A stretch of 64,000 nt of DNA from Camellia lanceoleosa (GCA_025200525.1 CM045761.1:57561438-57625437); one strand, 5' to 3'. Numbered from the stretch's first letter, positions 48,097-58,557 are shown. Numbers and translations: made by a program. The notes: generated from the sequence alone by a model not told the origin.

Positions 48097-49570
48097 CCTT
48101 GCCGACCTGATCTTGCTCACCAAGAAGGAAGTCGCGGAGCGGACCTTGCTCGCCTTCCTTAGAGTTCCTTGACCGAGCTGATGTTGCTCGCTAAGAAGGA
48201 AGTCGCGGAGCAGACCTTGCTTGCCTTCCTTGGAGTTCCTTGACCGAGCTGATGTTGCTCGCCAAGAAGGAAGTCGTGGAGCGGACCTTGCTCGCCGACC
48301 TTGGTGTTCCTTGCCGAGCTGATGTTGCTTGCCAAGAAGGAAGTCGCGAAGCGGACCTTGCTCGCCTTCTTTGAAGTTCCTTGCCGAGCTGATGTTGCTC
48401 GCCAAGAAGGAAGTCGCGGAGCGGACCTTGCTCACCTTCTTTAAAGTTCCTTGCCGAGCTGATGTTGCTCGCCAAGAAGCAAGTCGCGAAGCGGACCTTG
48501 CTCGCCGACCTTGGTGTTCCTTGCCGAGCTGATGTTGCTCGCTAAGAAGGAAGTCATGGAGCGGACCTTGCTCGCTTTCTTTGGAATTCCTTGCTGAGCT
48601 GATGTTGCTCGCCAAGAAGTAAGTAGATGAGCGAACCTTACTCGCCTTCTTTGGAATTCCTTGCCGAGCTGATGTTGCTCGCCAAGAATGAAGTCGCAGA
48701 GCGGACCTTGCTCGCCTTCTTTGGAGTTCCTTGCCGAGCAGATGTTGCTCGCCTAAAAAGAAGTCGTGGAGCGGACCTTGCTCGCCTTCTTTGGAATTCA
48801 TTGCCGAGCTGATGTTGCTCGCCAAGAACGAAGTCGCGGAGCAGACCTTGTTCACCTTCTTTGGAGTTCCTTGCCGAGCTGATGTTGCTCGCCAAGAAGC
48901 AAGTCGCGGAGCGGACCTTGCTTGCCGACCTTGGTGTTCCTTGCCGAGTTGATATTGCTCGCCAAGAAGGAAGTCGCGGAGCGGACCTTGCTCGCCTTCT
49001 TTCAAGTTCCTTGCCGAGCTGATGTTGCTCACCAAGAAGCAAGTTGCGGAGCGGACCTTGCTCGCCGACCTTGGTATTCCTTGCCGAGCTGATGTTGCTC
49101 GCCAAGAAGGAAGTCACGGAGCGGACCTTGTTCGCCTTCTTTGGAGTTCCTTGCTGAGCTGATGTTGCTCGCCAAGAAGTAAGTCGCGGAGCGAACCTTG
49201 CTCGCCGACCTTGGTGTTCCTTGCTGAGCAGATGTTGCTCGCCAAGAAAGAAAGTCGCGGAGTGGACCTTGCTCCCCTTCTTTCGAGTTCCTTGCCGAGC
49301 TGATGTTGCTCACCAAGAAGCAAGTCACGGAGCGGACCTTGCTCGCCGACCTTGGTATTCCTTGCCGAGCTGATGTTGCTCACCATGAAGGAAATCGCGG
49401 AGCGGACCTTGCTTGCCTTCTTTGGAATTCCTCGCCGAGCTGATGTTGCTCGTCAAGAAGGAAGTCGCGGAGCGGATCTTGCTCACCTTTTTTGGAGTTC
49501 CTTGCCGAGTTGATGTTGCTCGCCAAGAAAGAAGTCGCAGAGCGGACCTAGCTTGCCAACTTTGAAGTTT
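48097..49570. repeat. 70-bp minisatellite, about 21 units
   Basis: The unit is TTGCCGAGCTGATGTTGCTC, GCCAAGAAGGAAGTCGCGGA, GCGGACCTTGCTCGCC and either TTCTTTGGAGTTCC or GACCTTGGTGTTCC. The two endings alternate in a partly regular way, hinting at a higher-order unit of about 210-350 bp. Seventy is not a multiple of three, so the long opposite-strand frame (48040-49035, 331 codons) cycles through phases of a repeat and is not a gene. Confidence 0.95.
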
Positions 49571-49650
49571 CTAAACTGAGCAAAGTGAACCACTGAGCAG
49601 AAAGTCTAGCCCGACCTTGTAATATAATTCCGGTCACGCAAATGCGGACA

Positions 49651-49664
49651 AAATTAAGGGGCAA
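49651..49664 (+). other. Polypurine tract of the second element
   Basis: AAATTAAGGGGCAA sits directly before the LTR start TTGTGAGGG. The A/G run ending in GGGGCAA is the usual polypurine tract form in this group. Confidence 0.8.
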
Positions 49665-49665
49665 T

Positions 49666-50425
49666 TGTGAGGGAGATTTCACAATCTCGGCCTGGGACGC
49701 GGTTCTGGCTGGGCTGTATGTTTTCCAAGCATATTTGGGCCGAGCTAGGTTAGGCCGAACATGTTTGGGGCCGTGATAGCTTGGGCTTGGTCGGAGAAGG
49801 TTTTGCTTGGTGGAGGCCCAGGACCATGTTGAACCGAGCTGCCTAAGTTGCTCAGCCGAGATGATTGCCAGACGCTTCGGTTTCCATGGTTCGCGCGTTT
49901 AGCCCGGCTGGAAAGGCCTTCGGTTTACCAGCTTGACCAGTCTTGAGCTCGGCTATGCCGGAATGCAACCGAGCTCGGTCGTCATTGAGCTCAGCGAAAG
50001 AAGCATGGTCGTGAAGGTCAGCTCTAGTGTGGAAGGCCGAGGTGACTCCGCCGGGCTGCCGAGCTCCGCCAATATATCCTAACAGTTTGGTTAGGTGGTG
50101 ATTGCTGGATTTGTGCTGACAGATGGGATAGCAGCACCACGTGTCGAGAGACTAATGGGAGTAGATTTGGGGCGCAGAATGTATATAAGCGAGGCTGCGC
50201 CCCCCATGCTTGATGGATGAACATTTGGTAAGAGAAATACTTACACTCAACTCCCTTCTCTCTCTCTCTCTCTATCCCTGTGTGTGTTTTGACTTGATCG
50301 TCGGATGGGTTTTTCGGCCACACACCGCCGGGTAGCTCACCGCCGTTGTGCTCGCAGGTCGATCGGACAGACAGGAGCTTGGAAGAAAGGAGTGCGGGCT
50401 TGCCTGAATATTTGCTCCCCGTACA
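49666..50425 (+). repeat. 3' LTR of the second element (760 bp)
   Basis: It starts with TGTGAGGGAG after the polypurine tract and ends with CTCCCCGTACA at 50425, giving imperfect TG...CA inverted ends. A TATA box (GTATATAAGCG, about 50181) and a CT-rich microsatellite leader (50249-50275) place the U3/R region. The U3 is rich in CCGAGCT-type motifs like those in the minisatellites. The 5' LTR is not in the window, so LTR divergence and target duplication cannot be judged. Confidence 0.8.
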
Positions 50426-50464
50426 AATACAAAATTTTTACAATCACAAAGCAGCTACAAAAAA

Positions 50465-52930
50465 TCACAAAGCCTCCTTACACGATTTCTTATTGTGATT
50501 GCCAACCTTCCCACATCTATTACAAATAATTTGCTTTACTTTCTCAACATTCGAACGAATCCTTTTCTTATTTGGTCTTCCTGGTTGCTTCTTAGACAAA
50601 GGAGGAAGAACAACTTCACTATCACAATCAACATTACAATCTGGTTTCCAAATTGAAGGAACATGATATATGGGAAAAGAATAGGACTCTCGATAACTTT
50701 GAACATAGAAGTATTGATCAACAAATAAACTCAAATCATGTCTACTCTTTTGTATAGCACCAACTGCATGTGCATATGGAAACCCTTTCAACTGCCACTC
50801 GCCACAAGAACGTATTCGTCTACTAATGTCAACTGAAACAGATGGATGTGAATGCACATCATAGACATCATTTCCAGATGAACTAACAATCCATGGCCTC
50901 GAAGTATTAAAACCATCATGCAACTTGGACTCTATTTTGGGGCATATCAAACCATTCCATTTATTAACAAGTTCCCTTCTCTTAGCAATTTTCCTTGTCA
51001 ACTTAATTCTTACACTATCAATCAACTTTATGATAGGCAAGTGGCGTTCCTCTCATATCTACGAATTGAAAGATTCAGCTACATTTGATCACATCTCTCT
51101 AAACCGCTGCCCTCAACAATATGCATTACTCCAATGATCATATGGTATGTTATCTAAAAACTTTTCAACTCTTGACCCACCTTCAGTCTTTGACTCAACC
51201 AAACATTGATGAAATGTTTTTTCAGTTGGGGCATATGCACATTTTCCAAACAGAGTGATCAGCTTTTCTTTCAATCCATGAAACATACTACGCAAATGAT
51301 GCCTCAAGTTCATCTTCAAATGATATAAACAATAAGCATGGAAAGCCATTAGGAAAACCTTTGGCAACACTTCAACTAATCCAAGGTTACGATTTGACAC
51401 AAATGTAATATTTCGTTTCGGTGAAACAATTATACTCAAATGCTCCAAAAACCAATGCCAGTTATCTTGATTCTCTGAGCCAACAACTGCAAAACAAACA
51501 TGAAAGAACCCTACATGTACAAAATAGAAAAAATGAAAATATTTTATTATTCGTAGAAAATGGTAACACTTCAACATTCAAAATATCAAACACTAAAATG
51601 AATAACTGAAAAAATAAAAAATGCATATACAACAACAATATTATATAAAATTTAAAACATTCAATCATATTTCTAAACTGAGAACTTTCTCAATTTCAGA
51701 ACAGAGAAAACAGATTTCTTATGTACCTTGATTTCCATCTTTTCTAGTAGCAGCAAGTAAATTTCCTCTAAATCTTCCCTTAAAAAATGTGCCATCAAGG
51801 AATAAGAGAAGTCGACAATAATCAAATCCACTAATGGAACCATGAAAAATAACAAATAATCTCTTAAACTGTTTAATATCATTGTCACACTCAAACTCAA
51901 TGTAACTCCCTAGATTGCAACTCTTTGCAACATTCACATACTATCTTAACTGGTCAAATGACATTAAGTAATCTCCAAAAATCTCACCTTTTGCTTTCTC
52001 TACCCCTAACCAAGCTTGACGATAACTAACTCTCAACCCATACCCCAGCTTAAAATCTCGAACAACATGAATTGGACGTATCAATGGATTATCACGAACA
52101 CCTTCAACAATCAAATCAGCAACTAAATCAGAACTCATACGAGAATGATTCAACGTACGTACTTTAGCACCACATGTGTGGACATTGTTCAACTTCCTTA
52201 TATAAAAGAACCCATTAGTATTCTCCACTCTACCATGAACATTCCACATACAATCCTTTGTCTCTTTAAACAAACATTGTGCGGTAATACGAACTTTATC
52301 ATTCTTAACAAATATGAACTCAAATCCACACTCAATAGAAAACTTCGACAATGCATTACGAAATTCAACAATTCCACCTTCAAATTTCTGTCCTACATGC
52401 GTAATAATAACTGCCCAACTAGCAGACAACAATATTTTTTCCTTGTGTCGACAAAATGATGATAATATATTAACCTCTTCTTCAATCTCCAATCTCGAAT
52501 TTCTTTTGGAGGATGTAGATGCTCTATTTGATAAGTTCACAGACTTACTGCTGTCATGAGACAATGCAATATCACAAATTTCAAGATCCAACATTGACTC
52601 TCTTTCTCCATAATCTAATCTTTTGTTGAGATAACTACAGTCAATGGTTGAGTCTTTTACTCTCACAACAACATTAATACACTTTGAATCAAAATGCACA
52701 ACTAATGCCAACAACAAATCTAACTCCTCATTGTTGTCCAACGTACAATTAGGATGTCCAGGCAATGAGTAAGATAGATAAATATTATTAGATTGCAAAT
52801 TATCCCATTTCAAACATAGCTTCTCAACCAACTGATCATATGTAACATTTTGATCAATCTTAATTGCAAATGTGCGATCATTATACTTGTACAACAAAAA
52901 AATATGCGCACTCGTACAACCTTCACTCAT
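50465..52930 (-). pseudogene. MuDR-type (MULE) transposase gene with one intron and five stop codons
   Basis: Exons are 52930-51727 and 51510-50465, with a 216-bp intron (donor CAAG/GTACAT, acceptor ATGTAG/GG) that joins DGNQ to GFFHVCFAVVGSEN in frame; total 2250 nt or 749 codons. Domains: N-terminal PB1-like region, MuDR DNA-binding region (CLFKETKDCMWNVHG, HTCG), DDE core, SWIM region (CGEWQLKGFPYAHAV) and a zinc knuckle (CNRCGKVGNHNKKSC). Stops are at 51943-51941, 51115-51113, 51091-51089, 51061-51059 and 51055-51053, with no frameshift. The first catalytic Asp is present (FLDGTFFKG). The second, normally in SDR, reads SNR, and a SWIM Cys reads Tyr. It would have cut and pasted a MULE and is now dead. 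Confidence 0.9.
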
Positions 52931-53665
52931 CTTTCAATCTAAACAAGAAAAAAAATATCGCATCAATAAAAACCAAAACAAATACTTCATAATAATACAA
53001 AGAACTTTCTTAGTTTTCACAAATACTTCATAACAATAAAAACCAGAACAAAAACTTCATAACAATACAAATACTTCACAAATCACATTTTCAATTCATA
53101 AAATAATTAACCAAACCGAGAAATCATCCAGCAAATCACGTCTTCAATTCGTAAAAACAAAATTCTTCAACATATTCTCATAAATAAATTCAATCAAAAC
53201 TAAAAAAAATTCTAAAAAAAACATAATATACGAAATCGAAACAATACATACTTATAAACCAGATCGAAGATCAAATATCCAGCAAATCAATTCTTCAATT
53301 TATAAATCAAAATCGCACATAACAATCTCCAACAGATTTCAACTCAAAAAGCGAACCAAACTAAGAAATCCTTCAAGATTCTTTCCTATTCGAATCAAAG
53401 TCGAAAAATCAATTACGTATAATAGCAAACCAAAGCAATAAATCCTTTAAGATCGTTCATGATTCGAATCTTCAGCTACTTCCATAATTGATTTGTTTTT
53501 TCTTTCCAATAAATAACGTGAATGGAATTTTATATACAGTTGTTTATGTTAAAGGGCAAACACGTCTTTTTATCTACGAATGGGACTTATTAGTTCAAAA
53601 AGTTTTTGATAGGACCTAAATTACAACCAAACATGTTGATAGGACTTTTAGGTAATTATCTCTTT
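52931..53665 (-). mobile_element. MULE upstream region and terminal repeat (5' end of element)
   Basis: Upstream of the transposase start there is AT-rich non-coding sequence to about 53665, where the minus strand begins GATAATTACCTAAAAGTCCT and continues to a second AGGTCCTAT motif. I take this as the outer terminal inverted repeat. The opposite end is not visible: just beyond the transposase stop, the second retrotransposon's LTR ends at 50425, so that end of the MULE is cut off. Confidence 0.5.
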
Positions 53666-54017
53666 TATTTAAGGGAAATTACCCTTTAGTGTAAGTTTGA
53701 AAAGAAAATGGCAAATCAATGATAAATTTTATTAATTTTAATAATTAATAATTAAAAATTTATTTTTTTTATGAATGTATAAATATTTTTTGAAAATATC
53801 ATTGATTTGTAATTTTTTTCTTTTATTTATTTATTGTTTTGAAAAAGCTGATTATAATTTTAAAATAAATAAATTAAAACATAGCTTTAAAATAATTTGT
53901 TTTTTAAGTTCATGTTATGCCTTATAATTTAATTCATCATTTTAAACTGAGTGCATTATGTGACAATAAATTAAATTTATTTGATAATTATAAATTTGTA
54001 CGTTTGTATTATTTTAA
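53666..54017. other. AT-rich spacer
   Basis: About 350 bp of A/T-rich, mostly low-complexity sequence with no coding signal. Confidence 0.6.
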
Positions 54018-54061
54018 CTAGCATATCACACGTGCTATGCATGGATTGTGTTTACAATTAT

Positions 54062-54355
54062 GGGAAAACTACCAATAGGTCCTACTTTGGAGACTTATTA
54101 CCCAATAGGTCCTTCTTTGGAGACTTATTACCCATTAAGTTCTATTTGATATAATTTATTAAGTGATAAAAATAAATTTATCAGTCTTTTTTTTTTATGA
54201 ATAATTTTATAGTGATAAATTTATCAGTCTCTTTGTTTTATGAATAAATTTTTAGTGATAAATTTATCACTCTCTTATTTTTATAGTGTTAAATTTATTA
54301 GTTAGGACCTGTAGGTAAATAAGTCTAGTTAACAGGACTAATTGGTAAGTACCCA
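54062..54355. mobile_element. MITE with 9-bp target duplication
   Basis: The ends GGGAAAACTACCAATAGGTCC and (reverse strand) GGGTACTTACCAATTAGTCC form imperfect inverted repeats. The duplication TACAATTAT flanks it exactly (54053-54061 and 54356-54364). Empty sites carrying a single TACAATTAT in the same context are present in the neighbouring tandem repeat units (about 54555 and 54748). A 9-bp duplication points to a Mutator-derived MITE. Confidence 0.8.
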
Positions 54356-54975
54356 TACAATTATCTATATATGTGAATTGTGATTTTTAAATATATATAT
54401 TTTTTAAATGTCTTCTTTTTTTCCTTTTTTATATTACATTAAAATTTAATATTTTGATAATAATCATATGTGTTGGACTTTTCAAGGAATTAAATGTCTT
54501 TTTTTTTATTATATTATATTAAAGTTTAATATTTTGATAATAATTATATTGTGTTTACAATTATCTATATATGTGAATTGTGATTTTTAATTTTTTTTAA
54601 ATATCTTCTTTTTTTCCTTTTTTATATTATATTAAAGTTTAATATTTTGATAATAATCATATGTGTTGGACTTTTCAAGGAATTAAATGTCGTTTTTTTA
54701 TTATATTATATTAAATTTTAATATTTTGATAATAATTATATTGTGTTTACAATTATCTATATATGTGAATTGTGATTTTTAATTTTTAATTTTTTTAAAT
54801 GTCTTTTTTTTTTTCCTTTTTTATATTATATTAAAGTTTAATATTTTGATAATAATCATATGTGTTGAACTCTTCAAGAAATTAAATGTCTTTTTTATTA
54901 TTATATTATATTAAAGTTTAATATTTTGATAATAATCATATGTGTTGAACTTTTCAAGAAATTTTTTTTATACTT
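54356..54975. repeat. ~195-bp tandem repeat, three units plus partials
   Basis: Units begin at CAATTATCTATATATGTGAA at 54358, 54558 and 54750. Each contains TTAATATTTTGATAATAATC, then ATATGTGTTGGACTTTTCAA; further half-units run to about 55070. Internally the half-unit around TTAATATTTTGATAATAAT is itself repeated. Confidence 0.85.
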
Positions 54976-56003
54976 GTTCTTAATGTATTAAAGTGTTATT
55001 ATGAGAGATAATAATCATATGTGTTGGGACTTTTCAAAGAATTCATATGTGTTGGATTTCAAAGAGTTTTTTTATGCTTGTTCTTAATGTATTAAAGTGT
55101 TATTATGAAGGTAAGACTTGGGAGTTAGGAGAAGTTAATAAATGCTAAGATTTTTTTTTTTTTTAAATCAAAAAATCAGGAAATTTAGATTGGGAGATTA
55201 GAGCTCCCACAAGACTTGGGGTTAAAAACCTCCTTTTACTTAATATATAGTATAGATAGATAGATATAGACAGATAGATAGATATATCTTTTTATTTTTA
55301 TTTTTATTTTTGTGTGGTTTCTATTCGGATATTTTTTTTTCAATTTATTTAAGATGGAGTTGTGGGTATCTTTTTTTTTAAATTTTAATTTATCTATGGT
55401 TTCCATTTGTTTTTTAATTATTATTATTTAGGTAAGTTATGATGTGAGTTAAATATGTGATAGACATGTGAGTTTGATTGATTTAAAGTTTATTTAGATA
55501 AACTTTAAAGATTTTTTTTTTTAGTTTTTTAGTTTTTTTTGTTATGTTATAATATAATATATAAAATATAGGTAGATATCTATAACTTTAATAAAAAATA
55601 TTATCTAATTTTTTGGGGAAGAGAAAAGTAATTCTATTCGGTTATTTTTTTTTAAATTTATTTAAGATGGAGTTGTGGGTATAATTTTTTTAAAAATTTA
55701 ATTTAGGGAAAATCGGTCTAAGGTCCCTATCCAACTTTTAGTAATGGATTAGGTTCACAATCTGTTCTTTTGTAGTCTAAGGTCCCTCACCCCATCCCCT
55801 CTCCATCTACGTTGTCCTGAGCTTGAATCGGTGGCGTGATCGGAAACGCAATCATCATCACTCTGTTTCTGAAATACTGTAACAGCTCTGCGATTTGAGC
55901 TTCTTCCTCAACACCTTCTCCTCCGACTCCTCCCTCCGCTCTGCCACCATCGTAGACCTCCGCGCCGTCCGGATCTGCGACCCGGCCTGCCTTTCTTTCT
56001 CCA

Positions 56004-56098
56004 ATGGCGCACTCTAGCAACCTCTCCTACGACAGAGACGCCATTTGCATGATCTGCAAGAAGAAGTCGGGGGAGGACAAGACCATCATCTGCAAAAA
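56004..56098 (+). pseudogene. Captured fragment resembling ORTHRUS/VIM E3 ligase N-terminus
   Basis: ATG at 56004 opens MAHSSNLSYDRDAICMICKK followed by a Lys-rich stretch and another CK. The MA...L..D.D..CM.CK...T..CK pattern is the start of the PHD finger of ORTHRUS/VIM-type RING-SRA ubiquitin ligases, which bind methylated DNA. The fragment stops in the middle of the finger at a run of A residues (56094-56100), where the next captured piece begins. The 200 bp upstream is GC-rich and may be more of the same gene or a third source. Confidence 0.55.
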
Positions 56099-56100
56099 AA

Positions 56101-56399
56101 GGTTTCACAGCCTTAGACCTCCTTAACCAAAATTTCTCTGATAGTATTGACAATGATATTAGTCAACTACTTCTTCAAGCTGGAGCCGAAGAAGGATATG
56201 CACTACAAAGTTTTGAAATCCAAACACATCATCATCCCCAACCACCACTACCTCCAATCCCAAAATCACCCAAGTTCAAAGAAATGATGGTTTTATCTCT
56301 CTCTTCAATGACCAAATCTATGTTGTTGGCCATCTTCATCTTCTTAGCCGGGGCTACCTACACATGTCTGTTCAGTTTGCCGGGAGTATGATTGTCCAA
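56101..56399 (+). pseudogene. Captured ankyrin-repeat/PGG gene fragment, first copy
   Basis: From 56101 the frame reads GFTALDLLNQN, then ISQLLLQAGA, then a proline-rich linker and MMVLSLSS...LLAIFIFLAGATYTCLFSLPG. TALD.L.QN..D and LL..AGA are the last ankyrin repeat of ACD6/ITN1-like plant ankyrin proteins, and the hydrophobic ATY...LSLPG segment fits the start of their membrane PGG domain. It then jumps directly to GSMIV, skipping about 150 bp present in the second copy. Confidence 0.55.
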
Positions 56400-56400
56400 A

Positions 56401-56447
56401 GAAATTTGAATTTTCTCTGGATTTAACCCAGAGAAAATTCAAATTTC
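56401..56447. other. Perfect 20-bp inverted repeat inside the Pack-MULE
   Basis: GAAATTTGAATTTTCTCTGG (56401-56420) is exactly complementary to 56428-56447 around a 7-base loop. A degraded relative lies at about 56868-56905, at the same place behind the second PGG-like copy. Confidence 0.9.
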
Positions 56448-56498
56448 TCTGGATTCAATTTTGACCGGTTTCTTTCAAGGCAAGTTATTGATGCAAGT

Positions 56499-56873
56499 TT
56501 GATAGAAATGATGGTCTTATCTCTCTCCTCAATGATCAAATTTGTGTTGTTGGTCGTCTTCATCTTCTTAGTCAGGGCTACCTACTCATGTCTGTTTAGT
56601 TTGACAAATATTTATCCACGGGAAAACCGTGGTGTTGAGTTGGCAGCAATAAGCTTTAAAGATCTTATATCGGCTTCTCATCGATTATCAAAAATCTTCT
56701 ATTTCTTGGTGTTCAATACTGTCACTTTTGCTGGGAGTATGATTGTGATACTGCTAAACACATGGTCACTGGTCAATGAATGGTCACTTTGCTTTAGAGC
56801 AATTCTAATGTTTCACACCTTGGCAATCATAGTTATATATATATATATATTCACAATTTCCAAAGAAATTTGA
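56499..56873 (+). pseudogene. Captured PGG-like membrane segment, second copy (124-codon ORF)
   Basis: An open frame of 124 codons begins MIEMMVLSLSSMIKFVLLVV. It has three hydrophobic stretches at about residues 8-34, 63-84 and 95-118. NTVTFAGSMIVILL matches the F..NT.AF..S..VI pattern of PGG-domain proteins. It duplicates 56285-56399 with 10-15% difference but keeps the middle part. Whether it is translated is unknown, so I treat it as captured coding debris. Confidence 0.5.
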
Positions 56874-57639
56874 ATTTTTTTTGGGTTGAATCCAGAGAAA
56901 TTCAGAATTTCTTTGGATGAAATTTCTCTGGATCAATTTTCTCTGGATCAACCTAAGGGACCTTAGACATTATGAAAATATTTGGTGTCCTTTATGCTAT
57001 AAAATGTTAATACTAGGGACCTTAAAAAACAAACCCCTTTAATTTATCTGTGGTTTCCATTTGTTTTTCATTATTATTATTTAGGTAAGTTTTGATGTGA
57101 GTTAAATACGTAATAGACATGTGAGTTTTATTGATTTAAAATTTATTTAGATAAACTTTAAAGATTTTTTTTTTAGTTTTTTACTTTTTTTTGTTATGTT
57201 ATAATATAATATATAAAATATAGGTAGATATCTACAATTTTAATAAAAAAAATTATCTAATTTTTTGGGGAAAAGAAAAGTAATGCAAGTTTTAATATTT
57301 TGTTTTGAAAATTTGTAAGAGAGATTAGGAGGGAAAGATTATGAAATATTTTTGTTATTAAATAAATAAATCAGTTAATAATTTTTTTTAATCTATTTTG
57401 TAAATTAAAAATCAATAATTTTGAAAAATTGATTAATTTGTCCCATTAAGTGATTTAAAATTTTGATAGATATATATATATATATATATAAAATACATAA
57501 TTATATTATTAAATCATAATTCAAATTTAGATGTTATATCTTTTTTAGATCTATAGCTAAATTCTTATCTTTTTATTTTTTTTATTTTTGTGTATAACCA
57601 TAATGTATGGGAGAAATTGACAAAAGGTGTTGCAATAAT

Positions 57640-57831
57640 TATGAGAGAAGTCAAAAGAGATTGTGGATTGGGAGAAATCAATAAATGCGAGATTGGGTTG
57701 GGAAAAGTCAATAAATTCTGAAATTTTTTTTTAAAATAAAAAAATTAAAAAATTAGAATTAGGAGATTGGAGTTCTCACACGCCTTGGGGGTTAAAAACC
57801 CCCATTTTACTTAATATATAGTAAGTATAGA
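57640..57831 (-). mobile_element. Second Helitron-like 5' end
   Basis: The minus strand from 57831 reads TCTATACTTACTATATATTA, then a TTTTTAACCCCC stretch, matching the first 190 bp of the element at 55256 (both contain CTCC and TTAATATATAG in the same order). The flanking base is A. I could not find a matching hairpin-CTAG end, so the element is partial or shares the end at 54018. Confidence 0.5.
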
Positions 57832-58092
57832 TATTATATAAATATATATGTATATTTATTTATATATATTCAAGTGAACCCACTCTTACCTACTTAACAT
57901 TTTTATTACAATAATTAGGCATTCAATAAACCTACAACTTTTAATGCACAAAATTCAATCTCACATTTGTTACTTTACCTAATATAACACTAATAAACAC
58001 AATTTTAATACATTGGAGATTAGGGAACTCAATTTATTTGAGAAACTTAATGTTTAATAACTGAAAGTTAAAAATTAAAAATTTAGGGTAAA

Positions 58093-58420
58093 TTACAAAT
58101 ACATCCCTTAATATTTCATTAAAATATGAATCGCCCCTGTAATTTTGAAAATTACATTCCAACCCCTAAAATTTTTAATTTCATAACAAATCGCCTATTT
58201 TATTAATAAATTATCAAGTCAATTAACAATTTTTAATTATGTTATAAATATGTTTCAATTAATAATTTAAGTGATTTTATTATTGTATAGGAGAGCAATT
58301 ATGAATTTTATTTTTTTAATTAATTTTGTTAAATAAAAATTCTAACTAGGGGATATTTGTAATTTTTCAAACAAAAGGACAATCTATATTTTAAGCAAAC
58401 CTCATGGGGTGTATTTGTAA
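58093..58420. mobile_element. MITE-like element with inverted ends
   Basis: TTACAAATACATCCCTTA at 58093 is the inverse of the sequence ending at 58420 (TTACAAATACACCCCATG on the other strand). The ~330-bp interior is AT-rich. A target duplication is not clear. Confidence 0.55.
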
Positions 58421-58557
58421 GATTGAAATTCTAATGTTAAATTCTTTAAATTAAAAAGTTGTTTGATAAAAAAATTAACTATTTGACATGTATAAAATTA
58501 AATTTGAAATCTATTATTTTTAAATTATATTTCCTAAATTTTATACAAAAATGCTAG

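Larger units (their letters stand above)
46556..50425 (+). mobile_element. Gag-only deletion derivative of a Tat-like element, 5' part missing
   Basis: The unit is gag (partial), pol tail, two minisatellites, polypurine tract and LTR. It resembles the described class of non-autonomous plant LTR elements that keep only gag. Its 5' half is displaced by the inverted LTR and the Ogre-like array, so these landed in it later or recombined with it. Confidence 0.75.
54018..55256 (-). mobile_element. Non-autonomous Helitron-like element
   Basis: The minus strand starts TCTATACTATATATTAAGTA at 55256, a typical plant Helitron 5' end. It ends with a hairpin (GCATA...TATGC with inner CAC/GTG, 54040-54021) directly joined to CTAG at 54021-54018. 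The flanking bases are A before TC and T after CTAG, the AT target expected for Helitrons, and no target duplication is seen. It contains no Rep/helicase sequence. A MITE and a ~195-bp tandem repeat lie inside it. Confidence 0.65.
55706..57037 (+). mobile_element. Pack-MULE carrying fragments of at least two host genes
   Basis: The element has inverted ends (GGGAAAATCGGTCTAAGGTC and, reversed, GGGGTTTGTTTTTTAAGGTC) and a perfect 9-bp target duplication TTTAATTTA at 55697-55705 and 57038-57046, the Mutator hallmark. The empty site exists in the tandem copy near 55385. It has no transposase. Inside are gene-like pieces: a GC-rich stretch (about 55790-55990), an ORTHRUS/VIM-like N-terminus (56004-56098) and ankyrin/PGG-type pieces (56101-56873). 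All run on the plus strand, joined without introns between the pieces. Confidence 0.8.
55321..57300. repeat. ~315-bp tandem duplication, second unit split by the Pack-MULE
   Basis: Unit 1 is 55321-55635. Unit 2 begins at about 55636 with the same CTATTCGG...GATGGAGTTGTGGGTAT sequence, is interrupted at 55706, and resumes at 57038 with TTTAATTTATCTGTGG and continues to about 57290. The intact unit 1 therefore shows the pre-insertion site of the Pack-MULE. Confidence 0.85.

Noticed and set aside
48040..49035. Open frame of 331 codons on the minus strand
   Set aside because: It is the 70-bp minisatellite read in rotating phases. There is no sequence variety beyond the repeat and no gene signals.
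48097..49570. Regularly spaced repeats that could suggest a CRISPR array
   Set aside because: Units are contiguous 70-bp monomers without unique spacers, in a plant retrotransposon 3' region.
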